This document shows positions 23,657 through 30,295 of a stretch of DNA of 30,295 nucleotides, piece by piece. The DNA comes from JANMDR01 sp031376425. Its GTDB lineage: Bacteria > Pseudomonadota > Gammaproteobacteria > Burkholderiales > Usitatibacteraceae. Below the pieces are notes generated by a model. It did no database searches. It was not told the origin of the DNA and worked only from the letters and a program-made list of their open reading frames with translations. How positions within the stretch are numbered: the first letter of the stretch is position 1; every line of letters starts with the position of its first letter. The position numbers and the translations under genes are program-made. The DNA lies in contig JANMDR010000252.1 of NCBI GenBank assembly GCA_031376425.1, positions 1 to 30,295 on the forward strand, written 5' to 3'.

Positions 23657-25438
23657 TTAAAGCCCCAACAAAATAGAAAACATTCTTCCGGTATTGCCAT
23701 CTTCAGTACCAGCCGTGGTTGAGCCACCAATTACATAGAAGCGTCCATTGATTGTAGCGCCTGTTACGCCATGCACGGGCACCGGTAAGTCGGGCCCGAA
23801 GCGCCACGCTTCGCTTCCGGCTAGGTATATTTCTAGGGTTGGTTCTACGCGGGGGCGATTCAGCAACACCTCCCCACCGCCAATCACAATTTGATCGCCA
23901 ATAACAGCCGCCGCAAAACCACCACGCTGATTGTTAATACTTGGGCCAACCCGCCATGTTTCTATAACCGGATCGTAAATTGCAACAGAAACGGTCTCAG
24001 GAAAACGGCCTGCAATCATCCAAATTTCACCTAAAAATGCAACCACCTGCGAATGGTCGCGTGATCGGGCTGGCAATGCTCGCCCAATGCGCCGCACCAT
24101 ACGTTGCGCGGGATCGTATTCTTGCAAACTACCGTCAGCACTGCCGATATACACGCGCCCGTTTAGGAGAGTCGCGTGGCTACCAAATGTAGCGGCTATT
24201 TCAGGCCGTGCCTCCCATTTACTTGTAGCCAGATCAAATCGAAAGGCTGAAGTATTTTCGTCACCTCCCGGTGTCACTGCACCGCCAGAAAAATATACGC
24301 CACCATCGATCGCAAAGCCCGTCAAATGGTCACGCCCACCCGGCAAGCTGGGTAGCACAGTCCAAGCATTCGTTGTTGGATCATAGCGTTTAAAACCACG
24401 CACATCACCAAATCCGCCCATGACATACAGCTTGTTATCCAGCACCGCGCTGGCATGCTCAGATTGCTTGGGCGGCACAATCGCAGCGGCTTCAACCCAT
24501 GCGCCATTAGTACGCGCAGTTGGTGTGCCGTCAATACACACGCTGCCTGCCAAAGACGTGAGCAATGTGCCTGATCTTGACGCCGCACCGTAACCCGCAA
24601 CTATTGCGTTATAACTAACGCCGATGGTGTTGCAGTTAGAAAACGTAATCGTTAGGCTTCCCCAATTCGTGCGCTTCACCGCTGCGGGATTGAAGCCCTT
24701 ACCAAACTCAGTTCCGCTAGTGATGAAGTTATCGACAATCTCAATTCGGTTGCCTTCGCGCTTCCCCACACCAACGGTCCACGCTTGGCGGCCTTGGGGG
24801 TCATAGGTAAACCAATAAACCAAACTTCGACCATCGGCCAGTTCTTCGATCATCCAGCCTTCACCAGAACGAGACGGCACATACCAGGCACCACTTTTTG
24901 CTCGTAATCCTGTCAATGCGCGGCCACCAGCCGCGTTGAGCGTTCGGCCGCCAGTACAATTGAGTTGATCAATCGTCGTTAGACGCGTCATATTCCGCTC
25001 ACCCGAACCATAAGCAGGCGGTCCGACATAGCGCATCGTCAGAGAATTACAGTTTTGGAACTCAACTTCTATGGTTCCCCACACCACATTTTTGATGCGC
25101 GTAGCATCAAATCCATCCCCAAAAACTCCGCCCTGCGGTTGAAACACAATTGGGAACTTTATTTTGTTGCCCTCAACAGAACCCAAATCCGAAATTAGCC
25201 ACGTCTGAGCCCCGGCTTCACCCGCAGCAGGATAAGTAAACCATGTAAGAAGCGACTTCCCATTAGGCAAATACTGCAGCACTATGCCTTCGCCGTCGCG
25301 TGCAGTATCGTACCAAGAACCGCTAACAGCAGGCCCAGGCCAATAACTACCAGATGTTACGACTTGCGCCCAAACCGTCGGCCACCAGCAGTTGATCACG
25401 ATAGCAAACAATGTCGCTAACACTCGATGGAGGTGCAT
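23657..25438 (-). CDS. secreted Kelch beta-propeller protein with duplicated N-terminal domain
   Basis: This 593-aa protein has a signal peptide (about 1-24, ending WAQ). Two copies of a roughly 120-residue domain follow (about 38-162 and 181-301). Each starts with a GxWYxxxRxGEG-type motif (SWYDTARDGEGI, AWYVPSRSGEGW), has a WFTY strand (66-69 and 209-212), a GxGF motif before a VxWG or TNWG turn, and two cysteines (130/161 and 269/301), probably a disulfide in each copy. Residues about 311-593 form five or six Kelch repeats (LYVMGG, VYFSGG, IWMIAG, IVIGGG, FYVIGG), enough for a beta-propeller. It is probably an extracellular binding protein; the ligand is unknown. The duplicated domain resembles an uncharacterised module I recall from gammaproteobacterial secreted proteins. 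Confidence 0.8.
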   Translation of the reverse strand: MHLHRVLATLFAIVINCWWPTVWAQVVTSGSYWPGPAVSGSWYDTARDGEGIVLQYLPNGKSLLTWFTYPAAGEAGAQTWLISDLGSVEGNKIKFPIVFQPQGGVFGDGFDATRIKNVVWGTIEVEFQNCNSLTMRYVGPPAYGSGERNMTRLTTIDQLNCTGGRTLNAAGGRALTGLRAKSGAWYVPSRSGEGWMIEELADGRSLVYWFTYDPQGRQAWTVGVGKREGNRIEIVDNFITSGTEFGKGFNPAAVKRTNWGSLTITFSNCNTIGVSYNAIVAGYGAASRSGTLLTSLAGSVCIDGTPTARTNGAWVEAAAIVPPKQSEHASAVLDNKLYVMGGFGDVRGFKRYDPTTNAWTVLPSLPGGRDHLTGFAIDGGVYFSGGAVTPGGDENTSAFRFDLATSKWEARPEIAATFGSHATLLNGRVYIGSADGSLQEYDPAQRMVRRIGRALPARSRDHSQVVAFLGEIWMIAGRFPETVSVAIYDPVIETWRVGPSINNQRGGFAAAVIGDQIVIGGGEVLLNRPRVEPTLEIYLAGSEAWRFGPDLPVPVHGVTGATINGRFYVIGGSTTAGTEDGNTGRMFSILLGL

Positions 25439-25571
25439 GGTTATCTCCGATAAAGTTTAATCACGGCAGCCATAATTATGCACTCTAATTCGTCAAGAAT
25501 CCGCACATTTAGCACGATACACAATATCGAAAAACGACTGGAAGCACCCTATTTTCCGGCTTCGACCCACA

Positions 25572-26246
25572 TCAATTTAAACCCTCTACTCCGCAGCCCT
25601 TCAACAATATCTGCACTAATTGTTGTGTGGCATGCTCATAATCGGCATTGCTTAATGCCGTTTTGCCTAGCACCGCACAAACCTGCGGTTGGAAATCGGC
25701 ATAGGTTTGGGTGGCGGCCCATATGGTAAAAAATAAATGGCGTGCATCTACTTTGTCCATTAAGCCAAGCTTTGCCCAATGGGCGATGACCTGCGCTTTT
25801 TCGTCAATTAGCGCTTTTAATTCTTGCTGTAGATAGCCGCTAATTTCTGGTGCGCCGTGGAGCATTTCATTGGCGAATACACGGGACGCGTCCGGGTGCA
25901 TGGCGGCAAGACGCATTTTGTCGCGGATGTAGCCGCCTAGCGCTGTTGCAGGGTGCGCATCTTTGGTGATGCCGCAAGTTCCAGCCAACCAACGGCTCAG
26001 CGTATGGTTAAGCACAGCGCGATAAAGTGCCGCTTTGGTGGAAAAATAATAGTGCAAATTCGCTTTAGGTAAGCCTGCACGTTCGGCAATTTCGGCCATC
26101 GTGGCACCGGAAAAACCCACTCTTGCGAACACGCTTTCGGCGGCAGATAAAATATCATCTTGCGCGGCTTGCCTGATCTGCTCGTGGCTTCTCGTACTAG
26201 CAAGAGACTTGGCGCGTGCGCCTCCGGTTATTCTAGCGCGTGCCAA
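25572..26246 (-). CDS. rutR: RutR-like TetR-family regulator of pyrimidine use
   Basis: This TetR repressor has an N-terminal helix-turn-helix (ILSAAESVFARVGFSGATMA, then GLPKANLHYYFSTKAALYRAVL) and a C-terminal ligand domain closely resembling E. coli RutR (ASRVFANEMLHGAP, ALIDEKAQVIAHWAKLG, IWAATQTYADFQPQV). RutR binds uracil and releases its operator when uracil is present. The start is uncertain: the longest frame begins with ATG at 26282 and would overlap upp by 50 bases, and another ATG is at 26264. A TTG at 26246 has GGGAG 9 bases upstream and gives 224 aa, a leader length close to RutR, so it is used here. It is the last gene of the urc operon, and the operator-like site upstream of urc1 fits autoregulation. 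Confidence 0.82.
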   Translation of the reverse strand: MARARITGGARAKSLASTRSHEQIRQAAQDDILSAAESVFARVGFSGATMAEIAERAGLPKANLHYYFSTKAALYRAVLNHTLSRWLAGTCGITKDAHPATALGGYIRDKMRLAAMHPDASRVFANEMLHGAPEISGYLQQELKALIDEKAQVIAHWAKLGLMDKVDARHLFFTIWAATQTYADFQPQVCAVLGKTALSNADYEHATQQLVQILLKGCGVEGLN

Positions 26247-26874
26247 AAATACGATCTCCCGCATCACCCAAGCCTGGCACAATATAGCCGTGGTCGTTTA
26301 GTTTTTCGTCTAGCGATGCGGTGGTAACCATTACATCGGGATGACGTGCCAGCATATTGGCCACCCCTTCCGGTGCGGCCAATAAGCACACTAACTTGAT
26401 GCTGCTTGCGCCATATTCCTTCAGGCGATTGATTGCCGCAACAGCGGAATTACCGGTGGCAAGCATGGGGTCCACCACAATCACCGCACGGTCGGCAATG
26501 TCCTCCGGCACTTTAAAATAATATTCGACTGGCTCTAAGGTTTCGGGATCACGATATAACCCAATATGCCCTACTCTCGCGGCTGGCAGCAGTTCTAGCA
26601 TTCCATCTAACATGCCATTACCCGCCCGTAAAATCGACACAATACATTGCTTCTTGCCGCTGATAACGGGTGAAGAAATTTCGGCCATTGGCGTGCGAAT
26701 GGTGATATTTTCGGTGGGCAAATCTCGCGTCACTTCATAGGCCAGCATCTGGCTTATCTCGCGGACAAGGCGTCGGAATGAATCAGTGGTGGTGTCTTCG
26801 CTGCGCAAATAGGTGAGCTTGTGTTTAAGCAATGGATGGTCGATTGCATTTAAATTTGGAAATTTCGGGTGCAT
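26233..26874 (-). CDS. upp: uracil phosphoribosyltransferase
   Basis: This 213-aa cytoplasmic enzyme converts uracil and PRPP to UMP and pyrophosphate. The PRPP-binding motif VIVVDPMLATGNSA lies at 131-144, the C-terminal uracil-binding segment GYIVPGLGDAGDR at 196-208, and SILRAGNGMLDG at 80-91. Length and motifs are standard for Upp. The ATG follows AAGGACATAAACC, a clear ribosome binding site, 18 bases after the urc4 stop. In the yeast URC pathway the equivalent enzyme (URC6) takes part in uracil breakdown alongside URC1 and URC4, so here it probably serves catabolism as well as salvage. It overlaps the start of the RutR-like gene. Confidence 0.95.
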   Translation of the reverse strand: MHPKFPNLNAIDHPLLKHKLTYLRSEDTTTDSFRRLVREISQMLAYEVTRDLPTENITIRTPMAEISSPVISGKKQCIVSILRAGNGMLDGMLELLPAARVGHIGLYRDPETLEPVEYYFKVPEDIADRAVIVVDPMLATGNSAVAAINRLKEYGASSIKLVCLLAAPEGVANMLARHPDVMVTTASLDEKLNDHGYIVPGLGDAGDRIFGTR

Positions 26875-26892
26875 GGTTTATGTCCTTGTTCG

Positions 26893-28137
26893 TTAGAATA
26901 CCGTACCATCACTATCAATATTGACCGGCGGCGTACCACCGTCACGCAATGCTGCAGCAATTTTGCGCCCTGCTGCCCATGTGCCACCTTCAAGCACACA
27001 GGCCAAGGGGAACTCATCTTCCGTTACGTTTAATTTCTGGCGCACCAGTAGTGCTAGTTCGTCCAGCGCCACCACGGTAAGCGCCCGCCATTCAATGACT
27101 GCTGGCTCATCCACACGTAATTTACGGTTATGAAAAGTAGCATCCCGTGCTTTAATTAATTCCATATCCAGTAGCAAACCACCGTTGCGATACTCGGGCA
27201 ATCCTGTCAATGCGGCTACGTTGGTAATCGTCAGTCCGGCTTCCATCAACGGCTCAAGCAGTGAGTAAGTTAGCCATTGGCTGAGCTTATGAAACGCGAC
27301 ATAACCACTGCTGCTTTCTGGGTGCGGCCAGCAATCACCTAACGCTACACCTTCCAGTGTTGCTCGCGCTGGCCACATTGGCCCGAGTGCGCGCAATAGC
27401 GTAGCTAAAATAAAGCCTGCATCCAATTGCCTATTGGGTGCGTTCGCATCCAAATAATCAAATAAATTACCAAGGCGTGCCGGTGTACCAAACACGGCTG
27501 GCGTTGCCACCGCAACCTCGCCCAGGCGCGAAAGTAGCGCCGCACGGCCTTCAAGCCCTACCATAGGATTAGCAGCACTTACCTGAAACGCTTTAGCGAT
27601 GTGCAGTGGCCCAATACCCATAAGCGCTGCAGCATCTGCTCGCAATGGCTTCGCCAGATTATCTGACAATACCCCGCTGGTAAACAAAGCAAGGCTCGCT
27701 ACCCCTAGGCCTTCAGACCGCGTTAAGGTTTGCCCTGTTGCCGCATCGTGATAGCGCCATTGGGCACCGGCTCCGGCGTCGAGCAGTACACTGGGAATCA
27801 CTAAATCAATACGTGCCTTCACACGGGCGATCGCATCATCGGCAAAGCTAGTATGATGCGCACTCCACCGATCTACCCCCCCCGCCTCAAAATGTCGCCA
27901 GCGGCTATGGTAGGGTACTTTAAGCGTGGGATAACGCTCACGAATGGTTGTCACCACATAGTCTGCAATGCCATCGAGTTTATCCGCATGCCACGTAAAA
28001 TGTGCTGATTCACCGCGTTCTACATAAGCAGCAATTTCAGCGCAGTGTTTACGCACGGCGACGGCGGACAGCAAGGCACTGGCGGGGTGATTAATCGGAA
28101 CATAAGTATGCCAGCCAAAATTGTTTGCTGACACCAT
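26893..28137 (-). CDS. urc4: URC4/Urg3-type protein (DUF1688)
   Basis: This 414-aa cytoplasmic protein matches the URC4/Urg3 family (DUF1688) by its overall pattern: an N-terminal helical region starting near ASALLSAVAVRKHC, the segment VPYHSRWRHFEAGGVDRW, later LGDCWPH and RNGGLLLDMELI, and the C-terminal VLEGGTWAAGRKIAAALR. URC4 is required for uracil breakdown in the yeast Lachancea kluyveri, but its reaction is not known to me. It sits between urc1 and upp, the expected context. Its ATG shares one base with the urc1 stop (TAATG), so translation is coupled. A run of eight G bases on the sense strand (27876-27883) lies in the codons around FEAGGVDRW. No transit or membrane segment is seen. 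Confidence 0.85.
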   Translation of the reverse strand: MVSANNFGWHTYVPINHPASALLSAVAVRKHCAEIAAYVERGESAHFTWHADKLDGIADYVVTTIRERYPTLKVPYHSRWRHFEAGGVDRWSAHHTSFADDAIARVKARIDLVIPSVLLDAGAGAQWRYHDAATGQTLTRSEGLGVASLALFTSGVLSDNLAKPLRADAAALMGIGPLHIAKAFQVSAANPMVGLEGRAALLSRLGEVAVATPAVFGTPARLGNLFDYLDANAPNRQLDAGFILATLLRALGPMWPARATLEGVALGDCWPHPESSSGYVAFHKLSQWLTYSLLEPLMEAGLTITNVAALTGLPEYRNGGLLLDMELIKARDATFHNRKLRVDEPAVIEWRALTVVALDELALLVRQKLNVTEDEFPLACVLEGGTWAAGRKIAAALRDGGTPPVNIDSDGTVF

Positions 28138-29378
28138 TATTCCTCCAACCCCCGGCCCTTCGGCTGCGCTAATTCTTCGGCGTCGGGCATATAGTTTGAA
28201 AAATAGCCGGCGGCCTGCTTTGCATCCATCTCTACACGCGCATCAGCCGGTATTAGTTCATCCGGAATAGGCACGCGCTCAACCACTTCTATGCCCTGTT
28301 CAACTAACGCGCCGTGCTTCATGTCGCTCATGGATGCCCAGCGATCAATACGCTTGATACCCAGCCAGTGGAACACATCTGGCATGAGTTCCTGAAAGCG
28401 CATATCTTGCACGCCAGCCACGCACTCAGTACGGGCAAAATAGGTCTCAGCGCGGTCGCCGCCCACTTGGCGTTTGCGGGCGTTGTACACCAAAAATTTG
28501 GTCACTTCACCCAAGGCGCGGCCTTCTTTGCGGTTATAGACCACCAAGCCTACCCCGCCCTGCTGTGCCATTTCAATACAAATTTCAATGCCATGCGCCA
28601 GATAGGGACGACAGGTGCAAATATCCGAACCAAACACATCTGAACCATTACATTCATCATGCAAACGACAGGCCACCTTGGTTTCAGGCTTGCCCAGCTT
28701 GGACATATCACCAAAAAAGTACAACGTCATACCACCAATGGGCGGTAAAAATACTTTTAGATCCGGCCGCGTCACCAGTTCAGGAAACATACCACCAGTT
28801 TGCTCAAATAATGCACGACGCAACGCACTTTCTTTTACCTTAAAGCGATTAGCCAAGCCCGGCAAATACCACACCGGATCAATCGCAGCCTTGGTGACCT
28901 TCACATCACCATTGGCATTCAAAATATCACCATCTGGCTTCAACCTACCTGCGGCTATGGCGGCATGCAGTTCCGGCATATTGATGTGGGCTTTGGTAAT
29001 TGCAATAGTTGGTCGTACATCCGCGCCTGCGGCAATTTCGGTCGCAAATGCCGATGACACCAAATGCCCCCACGGGTCCATAGATACAATTTTATCCGCC
29101 TCGCCCCATTGCGCATGTGGCCCCACCATCACCGCAGGCGCGGTATTGGTTAAATCAGGTCGATGATCGCGCTGCAAGGCACCGGAAGCCACTGCCAAGG
29201 CTCGATACACAGCATAAGCACCTGAGTGAGTGCCAATAGCATTGCGTTGCGCTAAATCCGTGAGGCTAGCAATCACCGGCCCGCGCTCCGTAGGATTCAT
29301 TGCCCCCCAGTGCACATCAAAAAACGCACCGCGCTTGTGCGCTTGCGGATGTGAAGATAAAACTATATGGTCGGACAT
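28137..29378 (-). CDS. urc1: URC1-type GTP cyclohydrolase II-like protein
   Basis: This 413-aa protein contains a GTP cyclohydrolase II-like domain in its C-terminal half. The three zinc ligands are Cys243, Cys254 and Cys256 (HDECNGSDVFGSDICTC), and YNRKEGRALG (281-290) corresponds to the YxRQEGRGIGL motif of RibA. The N-terminal 200 residues have no RibA counterpart but are typical of the URC1/Urg1 branch, which acts in uracil catabolism and not riboflavin synthesis. It probably opens the uracil ring of a nucleotide or nucleoside made by Upp; this follows the yeast model and is inferred. The ATG is preceded by GGAG at 7 bases. It is the first gene of the operon, 32 bases downstream of a RutR-box-like operator. 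Confidence 0.88.
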   Translation of the reverse strand: MSDHIVLSSHPQAHKRGAFFDVHWGAMNPTERGPVIASLTDLAQRNAIGTHSGAYAVYRALAVASGALQRDHRPDLTNTAPAVMVGPHAQWGEADKIVSMDPWGHLVSSAFATEIAAGADVRPTIAITKAHINMPELHAAIAAGRLKPDGDILNANGDVKVTKAAIDPVWYLPGLANRFKVKESALRRALFEQTGGMFPELVTRPDLKVFLPPIGGMTLYFFGDMSKLGKPETKVACRLHDECNGSDVFGSDICTCRPYLAHGIEICIEMAQQGGVGLVVYNRKEGRALGEVTKFLVYNARKRQVGGDRAETYFARTECVAGVQDMRFQELMPDVFHWLGIKRIDRWASMSDMKHGALVEQGIEVVERVPIPDELIPADARVEMDAKQAAGYFSNYMPDAEELAQPKGRGLEE

Positions 29379-29409
29379 GGCGGATCTCCAAATTCAAAAA
29401 AGCATAAAC

Positions 29410-29425
29410 CTGACTGAATGGTCAA
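29410..29425. promoter_or_regulatory. RutR-box-like operator of the urc operon
   Basis: On the minus strand the site reads TTGACCATTCAGTCAG. The E. coli RutR consensus, as I recall it, is TTGACCAnnTGGTCAA: the left half matches fully and the right half keeps GTCA with the same TGAC-N6-GTCA spacing. It starts one base after a perfect -10 box, so a bound repressor would cover the transcription start. A RutR-like gene ends the same operon. Confidence 0.65.
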
Positions 29426-29426
29426 G

Positions 29427-29456
29427 ATTATAGCCTTAAAAAAATTTGTTTGTCTA
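29427..29456 (-). promoter_or_regulatory. sigma-70 promoter of the urc operon
   Basis: On the minus strand TAGACA (29451-29456) is followed after 18 bases by a perfect TATAAT (29427-29432). The ATG of urc1 lies about 48 bases downstream, with the operator-like palindrome directly after the -10. The hexamers, spacing and position fit a strong, repressible promoter. Confidence 0.7.
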
Positions 29457-29538
29457 GCGCCTTGGAAAGGTGGGTAATTTGAAGTTAAGTTTTTGCAAAT
29501 TTAAGCCGCAATTATTATTGCCAATACTTCATTCCCCT

Positions 29539-29561
29539 CTGCGGAAGGCCGTCCTCCACAG
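29539..29561. terminator. hairpin downstream of greA
   Basis: CTGCGGAAG and CTCCACAG arms form a stem of about nine pairs with two G-U pairs on the minus strand and a five-base loop. It starts 14 bases after the greA stop. No T-run follows it on the minus strand, so it may slow or end greA transcription only weakly, or be a dispersed element. Confidence 0.4.
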
Positions 29562-29575
29562 AAGAAAAATAAAAT

Positions 29576-30061
29576 CTACACGTAACGCACATCCATAATT
29601 TCATAGTTTGAAATACCACCTGGCGCTCTTACTTCTACTTCGTCGCCGATAGATTTACCGATTAGGGCGCGGGCTATTGGGGATGAGTAGGATATTTTGC
29701 CCTGCTTAATATCGGCTTCGTCTTCGCCGACTATTTGATAGCTTTGCTTGGCACCACTTTCGGTGTCTTCCATATCTACGGTCACACCGAACACCACGCG
29801 GCCATCATGGTCTAGTTGCGCGGGGTCAATAATTTGGGCGCTGGATAATTTGCTGTCTAGCTCCTGAATGCGGCCTTCGATGAAGCCTTGGCGTTCTTTG
29901 GCGGCGTCGTATTCAGCGTTTTCGCTCAAATCACCTTGGGCGCGGGCTTCGGAAATAGCGTTGATTACCCACGGGCGGTCTACGGTTTTGAGTTTATGCA
30001 ATTCTGCTTTTAAGGCGTCAGCGCCTTTTACCGTGAGCGGTACTTTTACCATGGTGTTCAT
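29576..30061 (-). CDS. greA: transcription elongation factor GreA
   Basis: GreA (161 aa) rescues backtracked RNA polymerase by stimulating transcript cleavage through the secondary channel. The N-terminal coiled coil (about 1-78) holds the diagnostic acidic tip in GDLSENAEYDAAKERQGF (43-60), including the Asp44 and Glu47 positions. The C-terminal FKBP-like domain ends in SPIARALIGKSIGDEVEV and a short beta tail. Length is standard. The ATG at 30061 follows AAGGAATTTAA, a good ribosome binding site, and is preferred over the ATG at codon 4. It lies downstream of carB on the same strand, an arrangement common in betaproteobacteria. Confidence 0.97.
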   Translation of the reverse strand: MNTMVKVPLTVKGADALKAELHKLKTVDRPWVINAISEARAQGDLSENAEYDAAKERQGFIEGRIQELDSKLSSAQIIDPAQLDHDGRVVFGVTVDMEDTESGAKQSYQIVGEDEADIKQGKISYSSPIARALIGKSIGDEVEVRAPGGISNYEIMDVRYV

Positions 30062-30140
30062 TTAAATTCCTTTTTGCTTTCTACTGAAGTGTTTGTTTTG
30101 TTGAGACGTTACAACCTAAATTGTAGGAGGGCGGACGAGT

Positions 30141-30158
30141 TTCCAGCCTGCGCTGGAA
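30141..30158. repeat. palindromic dispersed repeat between carB and greA
   Basis: TTCCAGC and GCTGGAA flank CTGC. From memory, this core followed by TGACGG is a common dispersed palindrome in proteobacterial genomes. It lies 30 bases after the carB stop and could form a hairpin in carB-greA mRNA. Confidence 0.6.
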
Positions 30159-30188
30159 TGACGGCAAAGACAAATTTATGTCCGTGAA

Positions 30189-30295
30189 TTAAGCCAACGC
30201 GCGGTGCAATCCTTGTAAATCATACACATCTAGCTCGCCCATGTGTTCCATCCCCACACAAGCGGCTTTGCCACCCGCAGCGGTTGTGTAATAGG
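30189..30295 (-). CDS. carB: carbamoyl-phosphate synthase large subunit, C-terminal end only
   Basis: Only the last 35 or so codons are in the window, ending in YYTTAAGGKAACVGMEHMGE and then LDVYDLQGLHRALA before a TAA. The YxTTxxGG segment and the VYxLQxLH tail match the end of the CarB MGS-like allosteric domain. CarB makes carbamoyl phosphate for arginine and pyrimidine synthesis. The position upstream of greA supports the call. The 5' part lies beyond the right edge. Confidence 0.82.
   Translation of the reverse strand, partial: YYTTAAGGKAACVGMEHMGELDVYDLQGLHRALA

Noticed and set aside
28137..29378. Riboflavin biosynthesis (ribA) assignment
   Set aside because: The long N-terminal extension, altered EGRALG motif and the urc4-upp neighbours point to the URC1 branch.

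Overview
The window looks like chromosomal DNA of a betaproteobacterium of roughly balanced base composition. The evidence is a carB-greA junction at the right end, a Pil-Chp type chemosensory cluster with PilG-, PilH-, PilI-, PilJ- and ChpA-like products, and a bacterial URC-type uracil operon. I cannot name the genus. I see no rRNA, tRNA, CRISPR array, transposase or phage gene.

Left part (1-12283, all minus strand): a pilus-type chemosensory cluster. In transcription order it encodes a receiver-adenylate cyclase-Ser/Thr kinase fusion, a PilG-like response regulator with an unusual N-terminal extension, two tandem PilH-like single-domain receivers, a PilI/CheW adaptor, a PilJ-like chemoreceptor with a large Cache-type sensor, a compact ChpA-like hybrid CheA kinase, and a CHASE-PAS membrane sensor that runs off the left edge. 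No CheR/PilK or CheB/ChpB gene is present. In Pseudomonas, Pil-Chp signalling controls pilus motors and cAMP. A cyclase carrying its own receiver next to pilG suggests a more direct link here.

Middle (12284-18339): a divergent intergenic region, a secreted SLT lytic transglycosylase, a convergent TerB-like gene, and an overlapping operon of three large prepilin-like proteins. All three share a class III signal peptide, a four-cysteine framework with an LPCPA motif, and long Ala-rich hydrophobic C-terminal regions unlike ordinary minor pilins. This operon is the best candidate for an undescribed system, probably a pilus-tip or pseudopilus complex, and may work with the neighbouring Pil-Chp genes.

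Right-centre (18340-25438): exported proteins. They are a PHB-depolymerase-like esterase, an S41 protease, a divergent NodB deacetylase, an unrecognised secreted protein, and a Kelch propeller protein with a duplicated N-terminal domain. All three convergent junctions in the window (13337-13434, 18340-18434, 22240-22306) hold palindromes, and two of them share a sequence core.

Right end (25572-30295, minus strand): a uracil-utilisation operon, urc1 (GTP cyclohydrolase II-like) - urc4 (DUF1688) - upp - rutR-like TetR regulator. A good sigma-70 promoter lies upstream, followed directly by a RutR-box-like operator. Beyond it are greA and the 3' end of carB.
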